DNA of 64,000 bases, taken from NCBI RefSeq assembly GCF_030409055.1, contig NZ_CP116619.1, positions 1,521,628 to 1,585,627 of the forward strand, in the 5' to 3' direction. The position numbers and the translations under genes are program-made. Within the stretch, counting starts at the first letter, position 1. Every line of letters begins with the position of its first letter. A model generated the notes under the pieces. The model had not been told where the DNA came from. It saw nothing but the letters and a program-made list of their open reading frames with translations, and did no database searches. This document shows, in pieces, positions 27,417 through 38,100 of this stretch. This stretch comes from Trichocoleus desertorum NBK24. GTDB lineage: Bacteria > Cyanobacteriota > Cyanobacteriia > FACHB-46.

Positions 27417-28721
27417 ATGGTAAAAACCCCAACTAAGCCCCTTGGCCTCCAAGAGTTCGTTGCAGTTCCTCCTGATGCCGATTACAGGTTGCCTGATTTT
27501 CAGAAAAAGCGGATTTGGCAAAGGTTACTTGTCGGGGCAGCATGCCTGGGGTTAGGAGCCACGGCGATCGCCTTTGGCCTGTCCTCAGTTACCTATCGCC
27601 TCACCCACGCCACGGTAGATGGTGGCCTGATCAGCGGTCGGACAGTGCGATTGCGGGCTCCCATTGATGGCAAAATCAAAGCGTTTTACGCTCGTCCAGG
27701 TGCCCCAGTTAAGTCAGGCCAAGTTTTGGCTCGCCTAGAAAGCACCGCCCAGGTAGAGCAGAATCTGTTGCAGTTGCAAGGTGAAGTGCAAACTAAAACA
27801 GCACAATTGGTCGCTGCCAAGCAATCCTTAGCCTTTTTGCAGCAGCAGCTAGGCAGTTTAGAAATTCAAGACAAGACCTTGCAGACAGTCAACACAGGGC
27901 TTTCGGCAAGAGAAGTCACCCATCAGCAAGCTGCGGTTGAGGCAGCGATGGCTAAGGAAAAAGCTGCTCGCCTAGACTACCAGCGCTACCAGCAGTTATT
28001 GGGAGAAGGCGCGATTTCTCGCCAGAAAGTAGAGCAGCTGGAGTTCGTCTGGAAAGCGGCTGAGGCAGAAGTCAAGCAAGCTCAGGCTGAGTTGTCTTCA
28101 GCTCAAGCCTCCTTGAGTGCTTTGCAAGACGGAGTAGCACTGACCCCAGGGGCAACTTTAGCTGACCAACGGATGAACTTGATGCGTAGCGTTCAAGGCC
28201 AAGCGACTCAAATCGAAACGCTCGAAGCTGAGTTGGACAGTAGCCAAAAACAACTGAAAAAAGCCCAAGCTGAGTATAGCGATCGCCAAGACATTGAAAT
28301 TTCAGCTCCTTTTACGGGCGTGGTCTACAGCACCGAGCATGACCAAGGAGAGCAAGTAAATCGCCCCGACACCCTGATGACCTTGCTGGACTGTAATGAC
28401 CTCTGGGTAGAAACGCTGGTCTCCACTCAACAAGCGAATCAGATTGACAGTAGTAAGCCCGTGAGAGTCCAACTGGCTGGAGCCGAAGATACTTTCGTGG
28501 GCGAGGTCGAGTTGATTGAGGCGATCAACCGAGCTGAATTGGCGAAAGACCAGGCTCAAGCTTTAGTTCCTGCGGTTGCTTCTAATTTAGTCGGTCAACC
28601 TTTATCTAAGGTAACTGTACGAATTCCACCAACCCTTCAACAGTCGCAGACTAACCAATTTTGTGGAGTAGGGCAGTCAGCTCGCATGACCTTTGGCACC
28701 AAGCTGTTTGCCGCTAAGTAG
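27417..28721 (+). CDS. HlyD-type membrane fusion protein, Alg44-like periplasmic subunit
   Basis: The 434-aa protein has a single N-terminal membrane segment (LLVGAACLGLGATAIAFGLS, near 40-60). Next is a lipoyl/barrel-sandwich half (VRLRAPIDGKIKAFYARPGAPV). A long coiled coil follows (about 110-295, rich in Q, E, A). Then come the second lipoyl half (ISAPFTGVVYSTEHDQGEQV) and a beta-barrel. The ATG at 27417 is preferred to a TTG at 27375. It precedes the Alg8-like synthase by 167 bases. In alginate systems Alg44 has this fold plus a c-di-GMP-binding PilZ domain. No PilZ domain is visible here, so regulation must differ. Confidence 0.85.
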   Translation: MVKTPTKPLGLQEFVAVPPDADYRLPDFQKKRIWQRLLVGAACLGLGATAIAFGLSSVTYRLTHATVDGGLISGRTVRLRAPIDGKIKAFYARPGAPVKSGQVLARLESTAQVEQNLLQLQGEVQTKTAQLVAAKQSLAFLQQQLGSLEIQDKTLQTVNTGLSAREVTHQQAAVEAAMAKEKAARLDYQRYQQLLGEGAISRQKVEQLEFVWKAAEAEVKQAQAELSSAQASLSALQDGVALTPGATLADQRMNLMRSVQGQATQIETLEAELDSSQKQLKKAQAEYSDRQDIEISAPFTGVVYSTEHDQGEQVNRPDTLMTLLDCNDLWVETLVSTQQANQIDSSKPVRVQLAGAEDTFVGEVELIEAINRAELAKDQAQALVPAVASNLVGQPLSKVTVRIPPTLQQSQTNQFCGVGQSARMTFGTKLFAAK

Positions 28722-28888
28722 TTTTGAATGGCAGTGGGTTGCTTTAGGTTGCAATGGGCGATCGCCCACTCCAGTAGCCTGCAATACCTTCAATAACTTG
28801 CAGTACCTTCAATCCAAGCATCAGGGTGCAAGGGGTCAGTTTCTTTCAAGCTTTGTGCTGCTTACTTGCAGGAATCATTTGAGTCATT

Positions 28889-31087
28889 ATGAAATCTACT
28901 GCATCAGCTCCCAAAACCCTCAGTGCTCAACTTAATTTGTTGGCATTTCTGTTTTTCCCAGTCCTAGGTCTGACGGGTCTCTATGTCTTACAAAACCCTG
29001 GCAACCTAGCGATTTGGGATGTGTTTGGTCTCATCAGCTTAGGTGCAGTGGGTCTATGGCGCTGGGCTTGGTTTCTCTTCCGCTTGGTGCGATCGCGGGT
29101 TTACCTGCATTGGGTGTTTCCCCGTTGGCGGCGCTGGGCCAATAAGGTTCCGGTCGAGCATTTGCCCCACGTTTGTTTGCTTGTCCCAACTTATAAAGAG
29201 AAGCCTTGGATTACAGAGCGGGTGTTTCGGGCGATCGCGCGAGAAGCCAGAGATATGGCACAACCGATCACCGTTCTGGTCAGTAGCAGCAGCGATGAAG
29301 AAAATGCCTCGGTTGTAGAAATTCTGAAGTCTGAAGATCCAGAACTCAAAACGGTTCGCCTCGTCTTAATGACGCAGAAGGATGGAAAGCGCAAGGCGAT
29401 GGCTGACGGCTTGCGAGAACTAGCCCAGCTAAATCTGCCCACAGATACGATTGTCGCCTTGATGGATGGTGACTCAGAACTCGCTCCAGGCACGCTACGC
29501 CAGTGTCTACCCTTTTTCCGCATGTTCCCCAAGATGGGAGCCTTAACCACCGACGAGTTGCCAGTAGTCGAAGGCTCTTACCTATTTTCGGAGTGGTTTC
29601 ACCTACGATTTGCCCAACGCCACAACCAAATGTGCTCAGACTCGCTCTCACGCAAGGTGATGTGCTTGACAGGGCGATTTTCTCTATTTCGAGCCGAGGC
29701 GGCGTTGCATCCCACCTTTGCCATGCAGCTCGAAAACGACACCCTAGATGACTGGCTGTGGGGACAATTTAAGTTTCTGTCTGGAGACGATAAGAGCACT
29801 TGGTTCTGGCTACTGCAACGCGGCTACGAAATGCTCTACATCCCCGATGTCATTGTTTACTCAATTGAGACGATTTCGGGTTCCTTTATCGATCGCGCCT
29901 ACCAAAATATGCGTCGCTGGTACGGCAACATGCTACGGAACAACAACCGAGCGATCGCCCTTGGGCCTCATCGGATTGGTTGGGCTACTTGGTACAGCTT
30001 GCTCGATCAGCGCATTAGTATTTGGACTTCGCTGATTACCCCCGGTCTTTTACTGATTTCGTTTCTGCAAGGTCATTGGGTCGCGGTTGGCATTATTTCG
30101 TCTTGGATTTGTTTTAGCCGCCCGTTGATGTTGCTACTGATTTTCTGGGGTCGCAGTTCTGAGCTACGTCCGATTCACTTCCCAATTTTGCTGCTGTCTC
30201 AGTGGGCTTCAGCCGTAGTCAAGGTGTGGACGCTAATGAATCTGGCTAAGCAGAATTGGTCGAACCGGGGAAATCAAAGTATTTCGGCAGAAGGCTCTGG
30301 TTTGGAAAGAGTCGCCAAGCTGAGCACTTCTCGATTCCTGCTGGGAGCTCAAGCTTTTAGTTTCATTATTTTCCTCTTATGGTTATCTGGCTCTATTAAC
30401 CCCGTTTGGGATTTGGAAGGCTGGTGGCTTAACCGTCAAGTAGTAGCCCAGCAAATGCCGTTGGAAATTGTGGAAGCGATCGATCGCGGGATAATTCCTA
30501 ACGACAATCAAGATGATTCTGCCGCTTTACAGGCGTTAATTGCTCGTTTGCCCCAATCCAGCCAGGTGCAGATTAATTTGCCAATCGGTGAAATCGATCT
30601 ATTCAAGCCTGTAGAAATCAATCGGGGTGACATTAAGCTCAAGGGCCAAGGCATGTCGCGGACCATTTTGCAGGCTCATTTCGATCGCGAAGCTGGGGAA
30701 GCGGTGCTTTCTATTCAGCCGAAAGGAGAGGGCGATCGCAACACCAAATCTACAGCTCAGCCTGTATCTCACACCGCCAAAGCCGTTGTAGACAAGCTGA
30801 GAAATGTGGAGCTGAGTGGCTTCACGATGCGGCAGATTCTGCCTAAGTCTGCGGTTGTTTCTGAATACGCGATCGATAGTATTTACTTACGACAAGTTGA
30901 GCAAGCCACTGTGAGGAATTTACATCTGGAGCGGAGTGGCCGCAATCCCTTAGTCCTGAACTCAACTCAAGATGTAACGGTGGAATATGTGGCAGTGGAT
31001 GGCAGTTTGAATCGGGGTGAGATTGTCATGCAGGATGCGGTCAATACCCAAACGAAAGGGGTGACTTTGCCGACTTCTTTGTCTTAG
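28889..31087 (+). CDS. Alg8-like processive glycosyltransferase fused to a parallel beta-helix domain
   Basis: The 732-aa protein starts with two membrane segments (residues 10-60). The cytosolic GT2 domain has VCLLVPTYKEKPWI, the metal motif IVALMDGDSELAPG (near 195) and QLENDTLDDWLWG as acceptor-site acid. AYQNMRRWYGNMLRNN is the QxxRW-type motif of processive enzymes. The phrase RRWYGNMLR...DQRISIWTSL closely resembles alginate polymerase Alg8. More membrane segments follow (about 385-500). After the last, residues 530-725 read as a pectate-lyase or AlgG/AlgE-like beta-helix (DDSAALQALIARLP, NVELSGFTMRQI, ATVRNLHLERSGRNPLVL), likely outside the membrane. This fusion is unusual. Confidence 0.85.
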   Translation: MKSTASAPKTLSAQLNLLAFLFFPVLGLTGLYVLQNPGNLAIWDVFGLISLGAVGLWRWAWFLFRLVRSRVYLHWVFPRWRRWANKVPVEHLPHVCLLVPTYKEKPWITERVFRAIAREARDMAQPITVLVSSSSDEENASVVEILKSEDPELKTVRLVLMTQKDGKRKAMADGLRELAQLNLPTDTIVALMDGDSELAPGTLRQCLPFFRMFPKMGALTTDELPVVEGSYLFSEWFHLRFAQRHNQMCSDSLSRKVMCLTGRFSLFRAEAALHPTFAMQLENDTLDDWLWGQFKFLSGDDKSTWFWLLQRGYEMLYIPDVIVYSIETISGSFIDRAYQNMRRWYGNMLRNNNRAIALGPHRIGWATWYSLLDQRISIWTSLITPGLLLISFLQGHWVAVGIISSWICFSRPLMLLLIFWGRSSELRPIHFPILLLSQWASAVVKVWTLMNLAKQNWSNRGNQSISAEGSGLERVAKLSTSRFLLGAQAFSFIIFLLWLSGSINPVWDLEGWWLNRQVVAQQMPLEIVEAIDRGIIPNDNQDDSAALQALIARLPQSSQVQINLPIGEIDLFKPVEINRGDIKLKGQGMSRTILQAHFDREAGEAVLSIQPKGEGDRNTKSTAQPVSHTAKAVVDKLRNVELSGFTMRQILPKSAVVSEYAIDSIYLRQVEQATVRNLHLERSGRNPLVLNSTQDVTVEYVAVDGSLNRGEIVMQDAVNTQTKGVTLPTSLS

Positions 31088-31121
31088 GGGCTGCTAGATT
31101 TCATTTGCTAAAACTAAGCCC

Positions 31122-31168
31122 TTGGGGGCGCTTGCCCCCAAACCCCCGCTGAGGGACGGTTGCGTCCC
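31122..31168. repeat. Tandem perfect hairpins after the Alg8-like gene
   Basis: TTGGGGGC-GCTT-GCCCCCAA (31122-31141) and GGGACG-GTTG-CGTCCC (31153-31168) lie in the gap between the convergent synthase and lyase genes. This GC-rich double-hairpin style (CTTGGGGGCGCTTGCCCCC...) resembles dispersed intergenic repeats of cyanobacteria (from memory, not searched). It may serve as a bidirectional terminator. Confidence 0.7.
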
Positions 31169-31282
31169 CCAGACCCCCTCCAAACGAACCTGGGTGGGGG
31201 TATTTCGATAGCTTTGTTTCCTCAGTTGCGTACTTCCTCTCCTCACCCCTCACCCCTCTCTCCTCACTTTTCAAGGAGAGGA

Positions 31283-32236
31283 CTAGTTTACTGCTGCAAC
31301 GGCAAAGTCAGCGAAGTCTACGTATACGTCTTTGCGTGTGGCCCAGGAGGGGTCGTTGCCGCCAAAGAAGGTGGAGAAGAAGATGCCGTCTATCTTAAGT
31401 TTGTCGGTGGAGCGGAAGGTGAGTCCTTCTTGATTGAGTACTTGTTTGCCATCGAGCCACACGCGGACTTGTCCATCTTTACGACCCGGTTGGTTGAGTA
31501 CAACTTCTTGCTCTAGGCGATGCCAAACTCCCGGCTTAAAGCGCCATTTGCCGCGCCCAATGGAGGTGCCATATTTGTCGCTGGTGGGGAGGTAGGCGTA
31601 CAGTTCTCCTGCACCATTTTTGCGCCACATGAAGCGAGTGGAAAAACCATCCGTGCCGTCGGGAGTATCCCCGCCACTCTTGCTGTCACCGCCAAACAAG
31701 CCTGGAAGTTTCCCTCCCCGGATGTAATCAAAATTGTCTGAGAACCGGACGGAGTAGCTGAGTCGTAATGTATCTCTAGGAGCCAAGTTAAGATCCGCGA
31801 GAAACTGAGCACCACCCAAAGGGGCACGGTACTTGCGAGCAACGGTAGGGCTAGCGGAACGAGCTGGATATTTGACACGCAGCACTTTACTAAACTTTCC
31901 GGTCGGGTCTGAAATAACTTCAATGTTTTCGAGTCCCCAATCCTTTTGTTTACGAGTGCCCCAATGCTGCTGCCAGTCGCCTTCGTCAAAGCGACTAGAC
32001 CAAAGAAGATTGCTAAAGTTTTGGGCAATTTGAGGACTAGTTTGAGCAATATCGATTGGAACAGGGGAGGAATCTACTTTTACCGGATCGAGGAGGGCAC
32101 AGCCGCTCAGCACCAAGAGGGCTGAAACAGTACCGAGGGCGGCGGGTCGCTGGAGAAGTCGTAAAAACGTCAATTGTCGGTGTAGTCGCTGAGCTAGCTG
32201 CTCTGATTTGTGAAGCTGAGACAATTTTAAGTTCAA
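31283..32236 (-). CDS. Polysaccharide lyase family 14-like lipoprotein
   Basis: The protein has about 317 aa. The N-terminus has basic residues, a hydrophobic stretch and the lipobox LVLSGCALL (near 45), so it is a lipoprotein. The rest is a beta-jelly-roll domain with RVKYPARSASP, SYSVRFSDNFDYIRGGKLPG and the catalytic-style FSTRFMWRKNGAGELYAYL. IDGIFFSTFFGGNDPSWA is characteristic of alginate/glucuronan lyases of family PL14. The start is a TTG; the true start may lie slightly downstream. It is convergent with the Alg8-like synthase, so it probably trims the same polymer outside the cell or in the periplasm (inference). Confidence 0.8.
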   Translation of the reverse strand: MNLKLSQLHKSEQLAQRLHRQLTFLRLLQRPAALGTVSALLVLSGCALLDPVKVDSSPVPIDIAQTSPQIAQNFSNLLWSSRFDEGDWQQHWGTRKQKDWGLENIEVISDPTGKFSKVLRVKYPARSASPTVARKYRAPLGGAQFLADLNLAPRDTLRLSYSVRFSDNFDYIRGGKLPGLFGGDSKSGGDTPDGTDGFSTRFMWRKNGAGELYAYLPTSDKYGTSIGRGKWRFKPGVWHRLEQEVVLNQPGRKDGQVRVWLDGKQVLNQEGLTFRSTDKLKIDGIFFSTFFGGNDPSWATRKDVYVDFADFAVAAVN

Positions 32237-32353
32237 AACGATCGCACCAATAGAATCGACGGCACAGTGCTAACTCATCAATTCCTGTTTAGTCAAGGGT
32301 GATGCCGCTGTTTTAGGGGCGATCGCGCCTACTGAAGCCTCACTACCAACTCC

Positions 32354-33193
32354 TTAACGACCGAGCAGTTTTACGCAACCGATGCCACTAAAGTAAAGGC
32401 CCACGACTGCACCCCCCAAGAGGCTCTGAGTCAGCGGATCGGTGGAGGGGGTTAGCACAGCACCGAGAACGGCAGCGCCTAGAATGACATATCGCCAACC
32501 CGAAAGCATCTGAGCTGAAGAAACAATGCCTATTAAACCCAGAAGCAATTGGATCACAGGAATCTGAAAAGCCAAGCCAGTGCTAAACATCAACAGCAGC
32601 ACAAACTCAAAATAGCGATCGATCGACCACAGTTGCTCAACTACATCTGCACCATAGCTAATAAAGAAATTGAGGGCGGCAGGAATCAAGGCAATGTAGG
32701 CAAAGACAAGCCCTGCCGCAAACAAGCCACTCGAACCAAGCACAATCGGCCCAATGAATCGACGTTCGCGCCTTGTCAAACCGGGCAAAACAAACTGAAT
32801 AATTTGGTAGAGGATGAAGGGACTGGCCACTAGCAACCCGCTGTAACCCGCAACTTTAATGGAAACAAAAAAGTATTCACCGGGAGCCAGTTGAAGAAAT
32901 TTGACCCCTTGAGCAGGAACTTCAAGTAACTGGACGATGGGCTTGACTGTGGCGAAGCAACCGATAATCCCGACAACTGCGGCAATTAAGGAGTAGAAGA
33001 TCCGTTGTCGCAACTCTTCTAAGTGATCGAACAAAGACATTTCGACTTCATCGGGTAACTCATCGAAATAGTCAGTTTCATCTTCACTAGCAGAGGTTTT
33101 GGGTGCAACGCTCAGGTCTTGTGAGGCTGCGGGGTCTGAATTAAGGTCCAAACGCTGCTCGGATGCAGTCTCTAGTTCTGAGGGAGCCGTCAT
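32354..33193 (-). CDS. tatC: Sec-independent (Tat) translocase subunit TatC
   Basis: The 279-aa polytopic core receptor of the twin-arginine pathway has six membrane segments. The signature [19 protein letters not shown] lies near residue 53. [13 protein letters not shown] and the Pro-rich turn segments of the family are present. The first 50 residues form an acidic soluble extension ([16 protein letters not shown]), longer than in E. coli TatC. In cyanobacteria it serves export to the thylakoid lumen and periplasm; the Rieske protein PetC in this window is a likely client. Confidence 0.95.
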   Translation of the reverse strand: MTAPSELETASEQRLDLNSDPAASQDLSVAPKTSASEDETDYFDELPDEVEMSLFDHLEELRQRIFYSLIAAVVGIIGCFATVKPIVQLLEVPAQGVKFLQLAPGEYFFVSIKVAGYSGLLVASPFILYQIIQFVLPGLTRRERRFIGPIVLGSSGLFAAGLVFAYIALIPAALNFFISYGADVVEQLWSIDRYFEFVLLLMFSTGLAFQIPVIQLLLGLIGIVSSAQMLSGWRYVILGAAVLGAVLTPSTDPLTQSLLGGAVVGLYFSGIGCVKLLGR

Positions 33194-33488
33194 GGGTTTG
33201 CGTCAGTTCAGGGTTTGTTGACTATTGTATCTGGGGGATTCGCAGGGTGGAACTTTGGGGCGGTATGTGTTGAATTTGTTGAAATCCGAGCCTTGGGGCG
33301 ATCGCCCGCCGACCCTCTCCAGAACCTAGCAATTCGTTACTCACCAGGAAGCATTGCGCTGCACAATTGCGATGAGATTTCGTGTATCTAGACCAACCGC
33401 CTAAAGGGAAGCGATCGCCTGAGAGTGGGTAGACTATGTAGCAACAGAAATTGATACTGCGAACAAAACACGTATTCGGTTCTAGAAA

Positions 33489-35060
33489 ATGCTCCAATTT
33501 AGTTCTAAGAAGCACGAGTACTTAACGGCACTACTCGTCTTTTTTACATTTTGGTTTTCACTATTTATAATGAGTGGCTCGTTGTTTTCAGGCTATCACT
33601 TCACTGATGACCATGAGATTACAGCAATTCACTATGACTTTGTGCATCATCACTCTAATTTATTTGAAATTATAAAGCAGTGGCTTTTAGCAGATCACCT
33701 ATCTGGGAGATTTCGGCCTTTTTATTATGCTCATCGTATTGTTGAGACCAGGCTTTTTGGAGTCAACCTTTTCCTATGGTCAATATATACAGGGATGCTA
33801 GCTGTCCTGACAACTTTTTTTCTGTTTATCTTCGGAAAATTCTTAAATCTCTCATTTTCAGCAGCAATTGCATTGGCTTTTCTAACTACTTTTGGTGCTC
33901 AGTCTGCAATTTGGTGGCAGCTTGGACCCGCCGAAACAGTTGGGTTATTTTTATTGTCATCATCTCTATTTTTTGCGGGATTAAGTGCGACCACGAACCA
34001 ACACAAAAGATTTTGTCAAAGTGGTTTTGTAATTTCTACTGTTTTAATGTCTTTATGTAAGGAAAGTTTAGTAGTAGCCATTCCAGCGATCGCTTTCATT
34101 CAGGTCTGGCTATCTTATAGGAACAGTGCTAAAACTTGGCGACGCGCCATCCAAGATAATCAGTTGTCCCTCGCGGTGCTGGGCTTGGTTGGCTTGACAG
34201 AGCTGTTTTTTATTAAATACTTTTTAGGACTCAGGGGGACTGGATACGCTGGTGTTGAGAAAACAGACTTCTCCAAGCTCTCGCTAGTAGCCAAAACACT
34301 GAATCATTATGGTTCGGGATGGATCATTTTACTTGCAATTGCTTTGATTCTGATTGCTAACCGTAAATCTAATCTTCAGCAATCTACTTGGTCATTACTG
34401 AAAACAGCTTATGCTCCGATTTTATTATTCATTCTTCTAGTAGTACCACAGCTAGTTGTTTATGCAAAATCTGGTATTTCTCAACGCTATTTACTGCCCG
34501 CAGTTCTTGGTTATTCGCTCTTAATTGCATTGCTCTATCAGCATTTTCAAAATAATCACAAAAGCCTAAGTGATATTGTATTAGGACTGATCACAGTCAG
34601 CCTTGCGATCAATCTTAGCTTGGCATGGAATGCTGCTCGTATATTTGCTGCGGAAGGCCAATCCACCCAAGTGCTTCTAGAAACAATTGAGAAAAACACT
34701 GAAATCAATGAGCCAATCTTACTAATTACTCATCCTTTGGCATATGTAGAATGGAATTTATCAATTAAGCGGTATCTCAATTACATTTCTAAGCGCAATA
34801 ACTTATATCTAGGAATCTACAGCCCCCGAAAAGATCAATACTTTACGAAGGCAGTAGAAATATACGAACAAAAAACGCTAGAGCAGCTCTCAAACAAAGA
34901 CCAGATCCAGTGCATCATTGTCTTTCCTGAGTTAAATAATGCTTTTTTGAGGCGTTCAGCTGACTGGTTTGTCAAAACGAACTATCAAGCTTATGCCTTT
35001 GGAAATTTCAACCGTAATTTGAATCCCAACTCTGAAATCCATCTTTACTGCAAAAAGTAG
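33489..35060 (+). CDS. Polytopic membrane protein, possible GT-C glycosyltransferase
   Basis: The 523-aa protein has about ten hydrophobic segments spread over residues 15-390, then a soluble C-terminal domain of about 130 residues. The first extracytoplasmic loop contains FTDDHEITAIHYDF and SGRFRPFYYAHRIVE. Acidic residues in loop 1 and an RFRP-type motif are seen in membrane GT-C transferases that use lipid-linked sugars, but no signature is decisive. The gene is clearly AT-richer than tatC and sbcC on either side, a sign of horizontal transfer. Function unknown. Confidence 0.6.
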   Translation: MLQFSSKKHEYLTALLVFFTFWFSLFIMSGSLFSGYHFTDDHEITAIHYDFVHHHSNLFEIIKQWLLADHLSGRFRPFYYAHRIVETRLFGVNLFLWSIYTGMLAVLTTFFLFIFGKFLNLSFSAAIALAFLTTFGAQSAIWWQLGPAETVGLFLLSSSLFFAGLSATTNQHKRFCQSGFVISTVLMSLCKESLVVAIPAIAFIQVWLSYRNSAKTWRRAIQDNQLSLAVLGLVGLTELFFIKYFLGLRGTGYAGVEKTDFSKLSLVAKTLNHYGSGWIILLAIALILIANRKSNLQQSTWSLLKTAYAPILLFILLVVPQLVVYAKSGISQRYLLPAVLGYSLLIALLYQHFQNNHKSLSDIVLGLITVSLAINLSLAWNAARIFAAEGQSTQVLLETIEKNTEINEPILLITHPLAYVEWNLSIKRYLNYISKRNNLYLGIYSPRKDQYFTKAVEIYEQKTLEQLSNKDQIQCIIVFPELNNAFLRRSADWFVKTNYQAYAFGNFNRNLNPNSEIHLYCKK

Positions 35061-35147
35061 ACAGAATTGCTTGGGCAACCGCTAGACTATGAGACAGTGC
35101 AAATGTACTCTGACTCTCCAGTAAATGAGTGTTGCATTGCCGTTTGA

Positions 35148-38100
35148 ATGATTCCGCTGCAACTTAGCCTCAAAAACTTTCTCAGTTACCGTGAAGCGAC
35201 TCTGGATTTTCGGGGTCTGCATACGGCTTGTGTCTGTGGTCCCAATGGGTCGGGGAAGTCGTCGCTATTGGAGGCGATCGCTTGGTCTCTGTGGGGGCAG
35301 AGCCGTGCTAGCTCTGAGGATGACATTATTCACTTGGGCGCGAAGGAAGCTCAGGTGGACTTTACGTTTCAGAATCATCAGCAGATCTATCGGGTGATTC
35401 GGACGCGATCGCGGGGGCAGGCGAGTTCTTTAGAGTTTCAGGTGGCGATCGCAGGGCTAAATGGTGATAGTGCCGCCCCGATGTTTCGGCCTTTAACGGA
35501 GCGGGGGATGCGGGCGACGCAGCAGTTGATCTTGGATCACCTGAAGCTGGACTATGAGACGTTTGTGAATTCTGCTTATTTGCGGCAGGGTCGAGCCGAT
35601 GAGTTTATGCTGAAGCGGCCCAGTGAACGCAAGCAGATTTTGGCAGACTTGCTGAAGCTGGATCAGTATGATGAGTTGGCGGAGCAATCGAAGGATTTAT
35701 CGCGGCAAGCTAAGGGGCAGATTGAGCTACTAGAGCGCAGTCTGGAGTCGATTCAGGAGCAGTTGCAGCAACGGGAGACGATCGCTCAGGAACAAGCGGT
35801 TCTGGAAGCAGATTTAGCGGCGATGCAGGCGACACAAACGGCGAACCAAGAGCAGTTGCAACAATTGCAAGCGATGCAACACCAGCGCCGTACTTGGGAA
35901 CAACAACTGACTTGGCAGCAGCAACAACAACGCAACCTCAGTCAGGATTATCGGCGGCTCCAGCAAGATCTAGCCAGTGCTCAGCATCAGGAGCAGGAGT
36001 TGGTAGCGCTTCTAGGGCAAGAGGAGGCGATCGCAGCAGGTTACGCCCAGTTTCAAAGTTTGCAGGTGCAAGAGGAGGAGCAATCGGCTAAGTTTCAGGC
36101 GCATCAGTCGGCTCAGACTCAACGGCAACGGTTGCAGCAGCAGCAAGCGCAGCAGATTGGTGAAATTAAAGACCAATTGCGCCAAGTGGAAGCTCAGCTA
36201 GAGGCGTTGCGGCAACAAGAGCAAGATGTGCAGCATACCTTGAGTAAGGCGGCTGAGGTAGAAACTGCGATGGAGCGCCTACGGCAGGCTCGTGCAAGGC
36301 TGACAGAAATGGATCAGCTGCAAACTCAGGTGGCACCACTGCTCCAGCGCCAACACCAACTCCAAAGCCAGATCGATCGTGCTCAAGACCGCCTCACCGC
36401 TCGTTTGGAGGAGTTGCGAACCACAGCACGACAATTGCAAGCGCAGCAGGCTCGTCAACCGCAGTTGCAGCAGTCAGTTCTGGAAGTGGCGGAACAGATT
36501 GACTATCTAGAGAAACGGCAAGTTTACCAACAACGGGTACGGGAGAAGGGACTGGAACGGCGCAGTTTTCTGGAACGGTTGCAGGTGCATCAGCGCGACT
36601 ACGAAGCGCAATTGGCAGAGCTAGAGAACAAAGTCCAACTGTTGCAGCAACCCAACGCGGCTTGCCCCCTCTGCGATCGCCCTTTAGATGAGCATCACTG
36701 GCATCTGGTACAGCAGAAAAACCAAACCGAGCATCAGGAAATTATTGATCAGCTTTGGGTGGTGCGGGAGCAGCTCGCCGTCTCAGACCGTGAGATTCAT
36801 GTGCTACGTCAGGAATATCGCGACTTAGATCGAGAACTAGCGGAGCACAAGAGTTTGCTAGAGCGCCGGGGGCAACTGCAAGAGCAATTGCAGGTCAGTT
36901 TGGAAATGCAGGAAAAGCTGCAACAGGTGCTCTCGGAGCAGGAAAAGCTGCAACAAGCCCTTAGCGCCGGAGACTACGCCACGGAACTCCAGGAAGAATT
37001 AGCGGCATTGGAGCAGAGCCTACAGCAGCTCAACTACGACGATCGCAACCATGCTTTAGCTAAAGGAGAGGCAGAACGCTGGCGTTGGGCAGAAATCAAG
37101 CAAGCCGAGATTAAGCAAGCGCAACGTCGCCAAGCCAACTTAGCGGCTCGCCAACCAGAGCTAGAAGCCCAAATTGCGACCCTACAACAGCAATTAGAGC
37201 GACAGCAAACCGACTCACCACTACAGCAGTCGCTGAATGACCTCGACCAAGCGATCGCGGAAATTGATTACAACTTGGATCATCACAACGCTCTGCGGAC
37301 TCAGGTGCGTCAAGCGCAAGCGTGGCAGTTTCGTTATCAATCACTGTGCCAAGCACAGCAGCAGCATCCCCAAGTGCAGCAACGCATTGCCGAATTGAGC
37401 GAATTGCTAGAAGTGCGATCGCAGCATCTCCAGCAAGCTACGACTCAACTAGAGCAACTAATTCAGCAACTAGAGCAAATGGCTGATCCGGCGGAGCAAA
37501 TTCGCAGCCTGGAGCAACAGATTCAACAGCAGCAAGCTCAACTGAATGGTCAATTGGCTCGCTTGGGTCGCTTACAACAACAACAGCAGCACTTAGAAAC
37601 GTTGCAAGTCCAGGCAGAAGCGCAACAGCAACAACTCCAGACCGCGCGACGGCAATATCGGGTTTATCACGAGCTATCTCAAGCCTTTGGCAAGAATGGC
37701 ATTCAAGCGTTGATGATTGAGAATGTTTTGCCGCAATTGGAAGCAGAAACGAATCAGATTCTGGCTCGCCTCAGTGCCAATCAATTGCATGTGCAGTTTG
37801 TGACGCAGCGGGCAGGACGCGGTAAGGGCACCAAAGCTAGCTCCAGGCTAATCGATACTCTAGATATTTTGATTGCAGACATTCGGGGCACCCGTCCCTA
37901 TGAAACCTATTCAGGGGGTGAAGCTTTCCGGGTTAACTTTGCTATTCGCCTTGCTTTGGCCAAACTCTTAGCGCAACGCTCTGGCACCGCTTTGCAGATG
38001 TTGATTGTGGATGAAGGCTTTGGGACTCAAGACAGTGAAGGTTGCGATCGCCTGATTGCCGCGATTAATGCGATCGCCTCTGACTTTTCCTGTATTTTGA

